Below, piece by piece: positions 41,393-48,671 of a stretch of 64,000 nt of DNA (position 1 is its first letter; each line of letters begins with the position of its first letter). A program made the translations under genes and the position numbers. The notes under the pieces are model-generated. The model searched no databases, was not told where the DNA came from, and saw only the letters and a program-made list of their open reading frames with translations. Origin of the DNA: a bacterium UBP2_UBA5202 (GTDB lineage: Bacteria; Edwardsbacteria; AC1; EtOH8); assembly GCA_002412795.1 (NCBI GenBank), contig DHVS01000041.1, positions 1 to 64,000 of the forward strand. The letters are read 5' to 3'.

Positions 41393-42350
41393 GTACCTGG
41401 TCGGCAGTGATAAGTTTCATGCAGTTGAAATGGCCCTTGGGGCATTTCTTTGAGCCGTGCAGGGCGCAGGGCCGGCAGGCCAGTTCGGTTTCGATGACCT
41501 TGCTTTCAGACCTCCATGGCGCAAAGCCGAATTGCCTGACCGTGGGCCCGAATATGGCTATGACTGGCGTTCCCGTCGCCTCGGCGATGTGCATAGCCCC
41601 GGTGTCGTTGGTGAGCAGCAGTTTTGCCTTGGACAGAACGTAGGTCAATTGCGCCAGGTCCAACTGTCCGCAAAGGTTGGTGGCATTTGCCCCCGAAGTT
41701 TTTATGATCTCTTCAGCGACGGCCCTGTCATTCTTATCCCCGACGACCACAATTTCATATTTTTTATTTTTTATTTTTGATATTAGCTCCGAGTATCCCG
41801 TCCAACGCTTGGTCGGCCAGTGCGCGCCCGGCGCTATGGCAACGAATCCTCCCTGCGGCAGTTTGATGGACGGATCGGCCGCCGGGTACAGCTTTGGCTT
41901 GGCCTCGGGTTGCTTGACCCCGGCCTTCTCCACCGCTGAAAGATAGCGCTGGATCACGGTCTTATAAGTTTTGCCCCTGCCCTGTCCCCAGACCAGCATC
42001 CGGCGGCGCCAGGTGTCCTTGGGCCAGTGGATCTTCTGGCCGGCGTTAAGGCAAAGGGTGATCATCCTGCTGCGCGGGTTGTTCTGCAGGTCTATGATGA
42101 AGTTGTATTTGTTGGCGCTGAGTTTGTAAATGAACAGCAGCAAGCCCCGCAGGCCCTTGTGCCGGCCGGTTTCGTCAAAGCCGTAGACATTGGCCAGTTT
42201 TGGGTGGCCCGTTAAAAGCCCGGCAAACCTGGCTTTGCAGACGAGGTCTATCTGCGAGCCGGGCTCGGCTTGGGAGATGGCCTCGATGGCGGCGGTGGCC
42301 AGCACAATGTCGCCGATGGCACCCAGACGGATGAGAAGGTATTTTTTCAT
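41361..42350 (-). CDS. GT9-family glycosyltransferase 2
   Basis: A 329-residue GT9 enzyme starting MKKYLLIRLGAIGDIVLATA. The C-terminal sugar-nucleotide motif LLLTNDTGAMHIAEATGTPV followed by FGPTVRQFGFAPW is clear. It most resembles heptosyltransferase I/II-type LPS core enzymes. Two odd spots: residues near 195-207 (SKIKNKKYEIV) come from an A/T-run that looks like a simple-repeat insertion, and the last eight residues are encoded by dispersed repeat R1. Neither touches the nucleotide-binding motif. It is in line with the other two GT9 genes. Confidence 0.9.
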   Translation of the reverse strand: MKKYLLIRLGAIGDIVLATAAIEAISQAEPGSQIDLVCKARFAGLLTGHPKLANVYGFDETGRHKGLRGLLLFIYKLSANKYNFIIDLQNNPRSRMITLCLNAGQKIHWPKDTWRRRMLVWGQGRGKTYKTVIQRYLSAVEKAGVKQPEAKPKLYPAADPSIKLPQGGFVAIAPGAHWPTKRWTGYSELISKIKNKKYEIVVVGDKNDRAVAEEIIKTSGANATNLCGQLDLAQLTYVLSKAKLLLTNDTGAMHIAEATGTPVIAIFGPTVRQFGFAPWRSESKVIETELACRPCALHGSKKCPKGHFNCMKLITADQVLTGIDRINMI

Positions 42351-42411
42351 AACCTTTTTACTATTACTATTTACTAAACAAACAACTGCACTAAGCTCGT
42401 TTAGGTAGCTA

Positions 42412-43074
42412 TCATTTTACCATTTTTGTCCATTCCTTTTCAGTTACAGGACCTAAAGGTTTTAAATACAACTCGCGTGTTCTATCCTTTTTATTATAAG
42501 TAAGCACTGCTTTTTTATGAATTTGTCCAGTATTGTAATAATACAACAAATAAATTTCACCTTTGTACAAACATATTCTCTTCCGATTTATATATGGATT
42601 CCCGAGTCTTGGTGATGCATACATATCATCAATTGTTAAGTTTTTATTTATACTATTTACTCTCATACTATACATATCTTCATCACTCCACAAACTTATT
42701 ACCTCAAATTCCCCGTCTTTATTAACATCATAAATAAGTAAATCTACAATATTGTCGTAACCTGAAGGGTCATAAACAAAATCAATTATTTCTATTTGTT
42801 CTTTATATTCTTTAAAGTACAATACTCCGGAGACATCACTCTTTTTCCCATCAATTTTATATAATCCAATATTTTGTTGTTCCCTTTCATATATTGTTAT
42901 TACAGTATCATAAAATACATGCAAAGTGTCTGGTATTTTTTCAAATGCATACATTGTAGTTTTATATTCAACAATGCTCGCAGGGAAATGAACAATAATT
43001 GTTTTGTTACTACCCGCATATAAAATGTTTGGGATAGCGATTAAATACAATAATACTATCAAAACATTTCTCAT
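42412..43074 (-). CDS. AT-rich secreted protein of unknown function
   Basis: A 220-residue protein with a signal peptide (about 1-20, ending ILYAG) and a mature part rich in Y, I, K and D. One stretch, YDVNKDGEFEVISLW (about 115-129), looks like an FG-GAP or calcium-loop-type D-x-N-x-D-G element. I do not recognise the family. Base composition is far more AT-rich than the GT9 genes on both sides. It overlaps the upstream GT9 stop by 4 bp (ATGA), so it is translated with it. Recent acquisition is likely, but coupling suggests it is expressed. Confidence 0.75.
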   Translation of the reverse strand: MRNVLIVLLYLIAIPNILYAGSNKTIIVHFPASIVEYKTTMYAFEKIPDTLHVFYDTVITIYEREQQNIGLYKIDGKKSDVSGVLYFKEYKEQIEIIDFVYDPSGYDNIVDLLIYDVNKDGEFEVISLWSDEDMYSMRVNSINKNLTIDDMYASPRLGNPYINRKRICLYKGEIYLLYYYNTGQIHKKAVLTYNKKDRTRELYLKPLGPVTEKEWTKMVK

Positions 43075-44123
43075 TTCAATCTCTCCATTTTATTTAAGGT
43101 TTTATAGAGCATACTTAAAACTTTTCCCACTCCAATACCCCCTAAATCGCATTTGGCATGCGGTCGGCAGTTCTTGCAGAAATCCTCATTCGGTACCAAC
43201 TGAACATGCCCATCTCCCAATGGCCTCCAGCGTTCCGGGCGGCTGGCCGGCGCCGGGCAAAAAAGCCCCACCGTTTTTGCCCCCGCCGCCGCGGCCAGGT
43301 GCAGGGTGCCGGTGCTGCTGCCCGCCACCTTCCGGCAATTTGCCAAAATTGCAGCCAGCCGCCGCAATGTCAGCTCCGGCCCGGCCATGGGCACATTGGT
43401 ATCGCCTTTTACTTTTTTCAGGATATCTTCCTCCCCCGGCCCGCCCAGGATCAGCACCTCCTGCTTGGCTTCCACCAATTTCCGGACCAGCTCGCCCCAT
43501 CTCTCCGGCGGCCAGTTGGCGGAGGAACCGCGGTTGGCGGGAAGCACGGCAATAGGGTTGTTGACATTCATAGACACTAAGATATTTCTGCCTTCTGCCT
43601 TCTCATTTTCACTTAAATATATCTTGGGCGGCTCGATCTCTTCCGGAAGTTCAAACAAACTGCGGGCCACGGAAAAGTTGTATTCGGTCTCGTGTAATAT
43701 TCTATCCTTTTGAGAGATGTGCGAGTGTTTAAAGCCCGTCAAAACATAATAGGGCCTGAAGCCCAGTCCGGCCTTCTGCCTGACTCCGGCGAACAGCGCC
43801 GCCCAGGCCAAAAGCTTTGAAGGATGCAGCATTAACAGGACATCGTAACGGCCCCGGCGCAATGTTTTGATCAAAGGCCAAAGGTCATTTGTCCAGGTGA
43901 TCACCTCGTCCAAAAAGGGCTGGCCCAAGAACAGCTCCGCCAAAGGTTTTGCCACCATAAAAGTGATGTGCGCCCCCGGCCTGGCCGCTTTGAGTGCTTT
44001 TAAAAGAGGCACGGTGCTGAGGGCGTCGCCCAGCCGGTCCTGGCGGACTACTAATATTTTCTGTGGTTCAGACAACTTCAGCCGCCGGAATGACAGGAGC
44101 GACCACCTGGGGAGCGGGGGCAT
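43071..44123 (-). CDS. GT9-family glycosyltransferase 3
   Basis: A 350-residue GT9 protein; the core begins KILVVRQDRLGDALSTVPLL. The C-terminal motif SSTGTLHLAAAAGAKTVGLF with CPAPASRPERWRPLG is typical, and a cysteine cluster (CKNCRPHAKC) follows. The ATG at 44123 overlaps the upstream gene by 56 bp; a TTG at 44075 would reduce this to 8 bp and cannot be excluded. Residues near 175-182 (EKAEGRNI) derive from a GAAGGCAGAAGGCAG repeat. It would add a sugar to LPS core; the donor is unknown. Confidence 0.88.
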   Translation of the reverse strand: MPPLPRWSLLSFRRLKLSEPQKILVVRQDRLGDALSTVPLLKALKAARPGAHITFMVAKPLAELFLGQPFLDEVITWTNDLWPLIKTLRRGRYDVLLMLHPSKLLAWAALFAGVRQKAGLGFRPYYVLTGFKHSHISQKDRILHETEYNFSVARSLFELPEEIEPPKIYLSENEKAEGRNILVSMNVNNPIAVLPANRGSSANWPPERWGELVRKLVEAKQEVLILGGPGEEDILKKVKGDTNVPMAGPELTLRRLAAILANCRKVAGSSTGTLHLAAAAGAKTVGLFCPAPASRPERWRPLGDGHVQLVPNEDFCKNCRPHAKCDLGGIGVGKVLSMLYKTLNKMERLK

Positions 44124-44976
44124 TCTTGGCCTTGATCTGCAGGTATCCCAGCGTCCAGTAGGCCGAGGTGAAGACCCCGTAAACGCAGGCCAAAAGAAGT
44201 ATCAGGACAATGCCCACCAGCCCGCCGGGCACCAATCCCAGCCAGATGTTTATCAGGCCCAGGATGATAAAGGGAATGGCCAAGGCTATCACCCCGACCG
44301 TTACGGCTATGGAGACCCCTATCCCCAGGGCGATGGCGATGGCCCCCAGCGTGGCAGATTCCGAGACATTAGTTTTGCACATCTGCCAGGCCAGTTTTAA
44401 AGAATCCATGACCCCTTTGTCCTCCAGCACGCAGATCCTGGCGGCCAGGGCCGCCACCAGCACTAAGACGAAGACGGCCAGCATCAAAGGCAGGATGCAC
44501 AGTATCAGCCAGATCACGGCCACAATTTTAAGGCCGTCGCCTCCGGCGACTAACATGACTATGAACGGCAGCAGGGCCAATGCGATCACTCCCAGCATCA
44601 TTAAGCCGATCATCAGTGCGATCCCCACGTTGGGCCAGAAGTATTTCAGCCCGGCGTTCAGGGCGCTGTCGAAACTGCTCTTTCCCTCCCGCTCCACCTG
44701 GGACGCGCCCTTGATCAGCGCCCCGTAGGAGACGAAGGCCAGGATGAAATGGATCAAAAGCAGTAGTCCCAGCCCTAACGCTATCATGACGGCTATGGCC
44801 GGGTGCTCCCACAGCCAGGACCAGCCGGCGGAAAAATATTCGTTGTTGCCGGCATCCTTCATGTCCCCGGGATAGGACATCCCGCCGCCCATCCCCGCGA
44901 ACACCCCAAAGACCCACAGGTAGCGGTGCCTGATGGACATGTTCCAGGAGTCCTTGATTATCTTGGTGTAATCCAT
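44068..44976 (-). CDS. polytopic membrane protein of unknown function
   Basis: 302 residues from the ATG at 44976, preceded by AAGGAG at ideal spacing; the upstream in-frame ATG lacks one. Six or so hydrophobic helices with many G and A follow a soluble start containing SWNMSIRHRYLWVFGVFAGM. The pattern resembles the DUF4013/GPDPase membrane-domain type proteins of unknown role. It lies directly between trmFO and the third GT9 gene on the same strand and may be part of the envelope set. Confidence 0.75.
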   Translation of the reverse strand: MDYTKIIKDSWNMSIRHRYLWVFGVFAGMGGGMSYPGDMKDAGNNEYFSAGWSWLWEHPAIAVMIALGLGLLLLIHFILAFVSYGALIKGASQVEREGKSSFDSALNAGLKYFWPNVGIALMIGLMMLGVIALALLPFIVMLVAGGDGLKIVAVIWLILCILPLMLAVFVLVLVAALAARICVLEDKGVMDSLKLAWQMCKTNVSESATLGAIAIALGIGVSIAVTVGVIALAIPFIILGLINIWLGLVPGGLVGIVLILLLACVYGVFTSAYWTLGYLQIKAKNAPAPQVVAPVIPAAEVV

Positions 44977-45056
44977 GTTGAAAGTCTCCTTGGAGTTTGG
45001 ATCGTACTTTTTCAACCTCTCCCTTCCCCTCCCCTCGAGGGGAGGGCAGGGTGGGG

Positions 45057-46403
45057 TTATGAAGTTTGATTTGATTCTCCCGTAAATTCTCCCATGGCTT
45101 CCAGCGCCCTTTGCGAATAAGCCTCATACCTCAGCTTCTTGGAGCGCATGGAATTCTCCAACGGCGGCAGCAGCCCGAAATTGGCGTTCATAGGCTGAAA
45201 GCATTTTCCGGTCCCTCCTTCGGACACATACTTGCACAATGCACCCAGCATGGTCAGCGGCGGGGGGACCAGCAGCGGCCGGCCATCCAGCTGGCGGCAG
45301 ATGTTGATGCCCGCCAACAGCCCGGTGGCGATGGATTCCACATAGCCCTCCACCCCGGTGATCTGCCCGGCAAAGAACAGGCCGTCCCTAGCCCTGGACT
45401 GCATGCTGTTTTGGATGTGCTTTGGCCCGTTGAGATAGGTGTTCCGGTGCATGCTGCCGTAACGTAGGAATTCCGCCTTCTCCAGGCCGGGGATCATCCG
45501 GAACACCCTTTGCTGTTCGGAGATCTTGAGCTGGGTCTGAAAACCCACCAGGTTGAACATGGTGCCTTCCAGGTTCTCCTGCCTTAACTGAAGGACGGCA
45601 TAGGGCCGGCGCCCCTCGTGGGGGTTGAACAGTCCGACGGGCTTCATCATCCCGAAGCGCAGGGAATTGACATTCCGCTCGGCCATGGCCTCCACCGGCA
45701 GACAGCCTTCGTAGTAATGCCCGGCCTCAAAATCATGGGGCTGATGGCGCTGGGCTTTAACCAGTTCGTCAACGAAACTTAAGTACTGGTCCTTGTTCAG
45801 CGGCGCGTTCCAGTACTGGCCTTCTTCGTTTGAATAGCGCGAAGCCTTGAACATCCTGGAATAATCCAGCGACCCGGCCTCAATGATGGGCGCGATGGCG
45901 TCGAAGAAGAACATTCCCTGCTCGCCCAGCATACCGGACAGGGCCAGCGACAATCTGTCCGAGGTCAAAGGCCCGGAGGCAATTATGGCAGGGCCTTCCG
46001 GGATGGCGCATTGTTCTTCGGATAATACTTTTATTCCCGGGTTGTTTTGGATCTCGCGGGTCACCGCCAAAGCGAACTGCTCCCGGTCCACCGCCAAAGC
46101 CTTGCCGGCCGGCACTGAAACTTTTTTAGCGCATTTAAGCAGCAGGGAATCCAGCAGGGCCAACTCAGCCTTAAGCAGTCCATGGGCGTTGCCCGGCTCG
46201 ACGGATTTAAGAGAATTGCTGCATACCAGTTCCCCCAAAAGGCCGGTCTGATGGGCCGGGGTGGTTAGGGCCGGTTTCTCTGCCTTTCCGGTAAAACGCA
46301 TCTCGTACAAATTGACCTGATGCCCGCGCTTGGCGGCCTGGTAGGCCGCCTCGCACCCGGCCAGCCCCCCGCCGATGATGGATATTGTCTTTATGTCTGT
46401 CAT
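45057..46403 (-). CDS. trmFO: folate/FAD-dependent tRNA U54 methyltransferase TrmFO
   Basis: A 448-residue TrmFO, which makes 5-methyluridine at position 54 of tRNA from methylenetetrahydrofolate and FADH2. The dinucleotide-binding motif IIGGGLAGCEAAYQAAKRG (about 8-26) and family blocks LLGELVCSNSLKS (about 55) and CLPVEAMAERN (about 235) are present. The last contains the catalytic-site cysteine region. The ATG at 46403 has no Shine-Dalgarno and lies only about 10 bp from the -10 box at 46413-46418, so the mRNA may be nearly leaderless. Confidence 0.96.
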   Translation of the reverse strand: MTDIKTISIIGGGLAGCEAAYQAAKRGHQVNLYEMRFTGKAEKPALTTPAHQTGLLGELVCSNSLKSVEPGNAHGLLKAELALLDSLLLKCAKKVSVPAGKALAVDREQFALAVTREIQNNPGIKVLSEEQCAIPEGPAIIASGPLTSDRLSLALSGMLGEQGMFFFDAIAPIIEAGSLDYSRMFKASRYSNEEGQYWNAPLNKDQYLSFVDELVKAQRHQPHDFEAGHYYEGCLPVEAMAERNVNSLRFGMMKPVGLFNPHEGRRPYAVLQLRQENLEGTMFNLVGFQTQLKISEQQRVFRMIPGLEKAEFLRYGSMHRNTYLNGPKHIQNSMQSRARDGLFFAGQITGVEGYVESIATGLLAGINICRQLDGRPLLVPPPLTMLGALCKYVSEGGTGKCFQPMNANFGLLPPLENSMRSKKLRYEAYSQRALEAMGEFTGESNQTS

Positions 46404-46412
46404 GTATTTTCA

Positions 46413-46441
46413 AGGATACACCAAAACCGGATTAAAATCAA
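46413..46441 (-). promoter_or_regulatory. promoter of trmFO, close to the start codon
   Basis: On the minus strand TTGATT (46436-46441), a 17-bp spacer and TATCCT (46413-46418). The expected start of transcription is within a few bases of the trmFO ATG. Confidence 0.6.
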
Positions 46442-46475
46442 GGCAAAATGATTGTGCAAATTTCCCCGGAGAATT

Positions 46476-46570
46476 TCATCCGCAGATTAACGCAGATGTT
46501 GCCTATTAATTTACAGGCGGCTCAAAATTATAAAATAAAAATCTGCGCAAATCTGTAAAATCTGCGGATA
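46476..46570. repeat. doublet-arm inverted repeat R3, copy a
   Basis: The left arm (46476-46498) is ATCCGCAGATTAACGCAGATG. The right arm (46539-46570) has AAATCTGCGC, AAATCTGTAA and AATCTGCGGATA. The arms are inverted, each with a doubled word. It lies between trmFO and the DTW gene; copy b is at 52443-52584. Confidence 0.7.
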
Positions 46571-46620
46571 GAAATGTGTAGCATAGTACCTGGTTTTTAT
46601 GAGATCAACTATCAAGGCAA

Positions 46621-46653
46621 AATAAGACCCCCGCCTATGGCGGGGGTCTTATT
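46621..46653 (-). terminator. terminator after the DTW gene
   Basis: A perfect 15-bp stem, AATAAGACCCCCGCC (46621-46635) with 46639-46653, and a 3-nt loop, starting 2 bp past the DTW stop codon. The terminal A/T pairs give a T-rich end in both directions. Confidence 0.85.
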
Positions 46654-46654
46654 T

Positions 46655-47266
46655 TCAGATATCATCCGACAGGCCTCTCATCTTAAGGCTTCGTGACACC
46701 CAAAGATAAAAGAACTCGCTTAATCTTCGTTCCACTTCCGGCCCTTCAATAATACCCAGCGCCCGGCTCAAAGCTTCAAAGGTGCAGATCCTACCATCCG
46801 CTTCCTGGGGGTTGCGCAGCCGGTAGCGGGTGGGTGCGCCCGGCGGCAGGTGCACCTTGATCGCCTCCTTCATCAGCGGTTCGCGCTTGATCATGTGCCC
46901 GGCCTGGTTCCAGTTGCCGTCGGCCAGGATCAAAGTTATGGGCCGGGGAATAGCGGAGAGAAACTTGGCATTGAGCTCCTGTGATCCTGCCCCGGGGAAA
47001 AGCACCAAAGGATTGGGGTATTTTTCCGAAGGTACCGGGGTAACAGTACCGTCCCGCAGTCCCCTTAAGAATATCTCGGAATTCTTCAGCACCAGCCCGG
47101 CCAGCCGTCCGCTGTTGCTTTTGCGCCGTTCCTCGGCATAATGCATTATCACCACCGCCTTGGTGGCCAGGCCGAATGCCGGGGCCTGGCCGCAGATGCA
47201 TAGTTCCAGGTGCAGACGGCAGCGGGGACAACGGGGCTTGGCATCGGCGCCGGGGTTATGCTTCAT
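46655..47266 (-). CDS. DTW-domain protein (tRNA uridine aminocarboxypropyltransferase family)
   Basis: A 203-residue DTW-domain (TapT/YfiP-type) protein, a family that adds a 3-amino-3-carboxypropyl group to uridine in tRNA using SAM. The N-terminal zinc-binding set CPRCRLHLELCICG (about 13-26), the ADGNWNQAGHM motif (about 125) and the late TFEALSRALG block are visible. The family-naming motif usually reads D-x-T-W; here the Thr is Asn (D-G-N-W), which could alter activity or specificity. The flanking terminators isolate it as a single-gene unit. Confidence 0.87.
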   Translation of the reverse strand: MKHNPGADAKPRCPRCRLHLELCICGQAPAFGLATKAVVIMHYAEERRKSNSGRLAGLVLKNSEIFLRGLRDGTVTPVPSEKYPNPLVLFPGAGSQELNAKFLSAIPRPITLILADGNWNQAGHMIKREPLMKEAIKVHLPPGAPTRYRLRNPQEADGRICTFEALSRALGIIEGPEVERRLSEFFYLWVSRSLKMRGLSDDI

Positions 47267-47340
47267 AAACAGTCAAAGATTTTAAAATTTTATTTTTTAC
47301 CGGCCATAAATGTGTAACCGATCATTCCTACCGCAGAATT

Positions 47341-47383
47341 TAAAACCTCCCGGAATCTGTTCTAAGACAGTTGGGAGGTTTTA
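47341..47383 (-). terminator. terminator after the outer-membrane protein gene
   Basis: TAAAACCTCCC (47341-47351) pairs perfectly with GGGAGGTTTTA (47373-47383), an 11-bp stem 60 bp past the stop of the gene at 47443. The T-tract is short, so the strength is uncertain. Confidence 0.65.
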
Positions 47384-47442
47384 AATATATTAAAATTAAC
47401 GATACAACTAATCCTGTCTTCTCACGGAAAATAATTCAAGGA

Positions 47443-48558
47443 CTAAAACTTATAACTCACGCCCAGGGATCCTTCGGCCAGCAGGTTGGCCTTGACCTGG
47501 GAGCCGGTGGTGATCTTGTCTCCGCTCAGAAACATCCCGCCCTTGCCCTGTCCCCACAGGAAGAAGGCCGGGGTCAGCTGGTATTCAGCCCCGGCGCCAC
47601 CTGCTATGATGGGACTGGCCGCCTTCTGCTCCTCTCCGGTGACCGGGTCGACATACGGGGCTCCGTTGTAAATGTTCTCCCAGTAGAGGATACCGCCCCC
47701 GGCCATGACATAGGGTGTGATTTTTTCCCAAAAATGGAACTTGTACCGGGCATCAAATTCGGCAGCGATGTAATTGGTCTGGTACAATTCATAGTTCGCT
47801 TCCCAAACGCTCTCCCGGAGCTTGTTGCTGCCGTATCCCCCATTGATGCAAAAAGTGAACTTATCGTTAAGGTTGAATCCGGCGCCCAATTTTATCATGT
47901 AACCATAATCTGATTCGGAGATGAACCCTCCCATGGATTTGATTACGCCCCCGCCCAGCATCACTTGCCACTTTTCGGAAGCCGATGACCTTGACCTGGC
48001 CAGCCTGACATCCATCTGACTTTGGGCCTTGTCCTTGAGACTGAGGTTTTTAATCTCCGTCCTATATCCCGGCGCGGCGAAACTGAACTGATAGGCCCCG
48101 GGTTTTACAGTTGTCTGAAATTTTCCGCCGGCATCGCTGTAGAAATCAACCGGTATGGACCCCAGGTTGGTGATATGAGCTTTGATGGGACCGGCCGTGG
48201 CCGAATCCAGCACCATGCCGGTAATGACGGCCTCCTTGCGTTTTAAGGTCAGGTCCCATTGTTCGGTCTTGCCCGTGGTGACGGTCATCTTGCGCTCTAT
48301 CCATCGATAGCCGTTGGCGTAGATGTGCATCTTGTACTCGCCTGGCGCTAGGTCCACCTTGTAATTTCCGGCGCTGTCGCTGACCAGGGCCGCTATGTCC
48401 ATACCGGGAAAAGTGATCATCCCTTTCATTGGGGCCCCGGATTCCCGGTCCTTGATCACCCCCACGATCGTTCCCGGAGCCTGAGCCCGGGTGATCCCCG
48501 CTGTTGCCAGCCAAAGACAAACCGTGACAAGAAATAACCGGACAGAGATTCTTCGCAT
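47443..48558 (-). CDS. outer-membrane protein with two carboxypeptidase-regulatory-like domains
   Basis: 371 residues from the ATG at 48558, chosen because GGAGGG lies 6 nt upstream. A signal peptide (about 1-25) is followed by two successive beta-sandwich repeats starting GTIVGVIKDRESGAPMKGMI (about 28) and AVITGMVLDSATAGPIKAHI (about 110). The C-terminal 190 residues look like an eight- to ten-strand barrel ending in a strand terminated by KF. Such CarboxypepD_reg plus barrel proteins are common in the FCB group. The ligand is unknown. It has its own promoter and terminator. Confidence 0.8.
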   Translation of the reverse strand: MRRISVRLFLVTVCLWLATAGITRAQAPGTIVGVIKDRESGAPMKGMITFPGMDIAALVSDSAGNYKVDLAPGEYKMHIYANGYRWIERKMTVTTGKTEQWDLTLKRKEAVITGMVLDSATAGPIKAHITNLGSIPVDFYSDAGGKFQTTVKPGAYQFSFAAPGYRTEIKNLSLKDKAQSQMDVRLARSRSSASEKWQVMLGGGVIKSMGGFISESDYGYMIKLGAGFNLNDKFTFCINGGYGSNKLRESVWEANYELYQTNYIAAEFDARYKFHFWEKITPYVMAGGGILYWENIYNGAPYVDPVTGEEQKAASPIIAGGAGAEYQLTPAFFLWGQGKGGMFLSGDKITTGSQVKANLLAEGSLGVSYKF

Positions 48559-48599
48559 GACCAACCCTCCAAAAATTATTCAGGTGGTATAACCCTGTA

Positions 48600-48628
48600 T
48601 TTATAACAAAGTCGGCAGTAAAAGTCAA
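48600..48628 (-). promoter_or_regulatory. promoter of the outer-membrane protein gene
   Basis: On the minus strand TTGACT (48623-48628), 17-bp spacer, TATAAA (48600-48605), about 42 bp upstream of the start codon. Confidence 0.75.
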
Positions 48629-48635
48629 GCAAAAA

Positions 48636-48661
48636 AGCGGCCCGCCTGACGGCGGACCGCT
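48636..48661 (-). terminator. terminator of topA
   Basis: AGCGGCCCGCC (48636-48646) pairs with 48651-48661 with a 4-nt loop and is followed by six T on the minus strand. It lies 10 bp past the topA stop codon and just upstream of the next promoter. Confidence 0.85.
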
Positions 48662-48671
48662 TTGAAACCTG

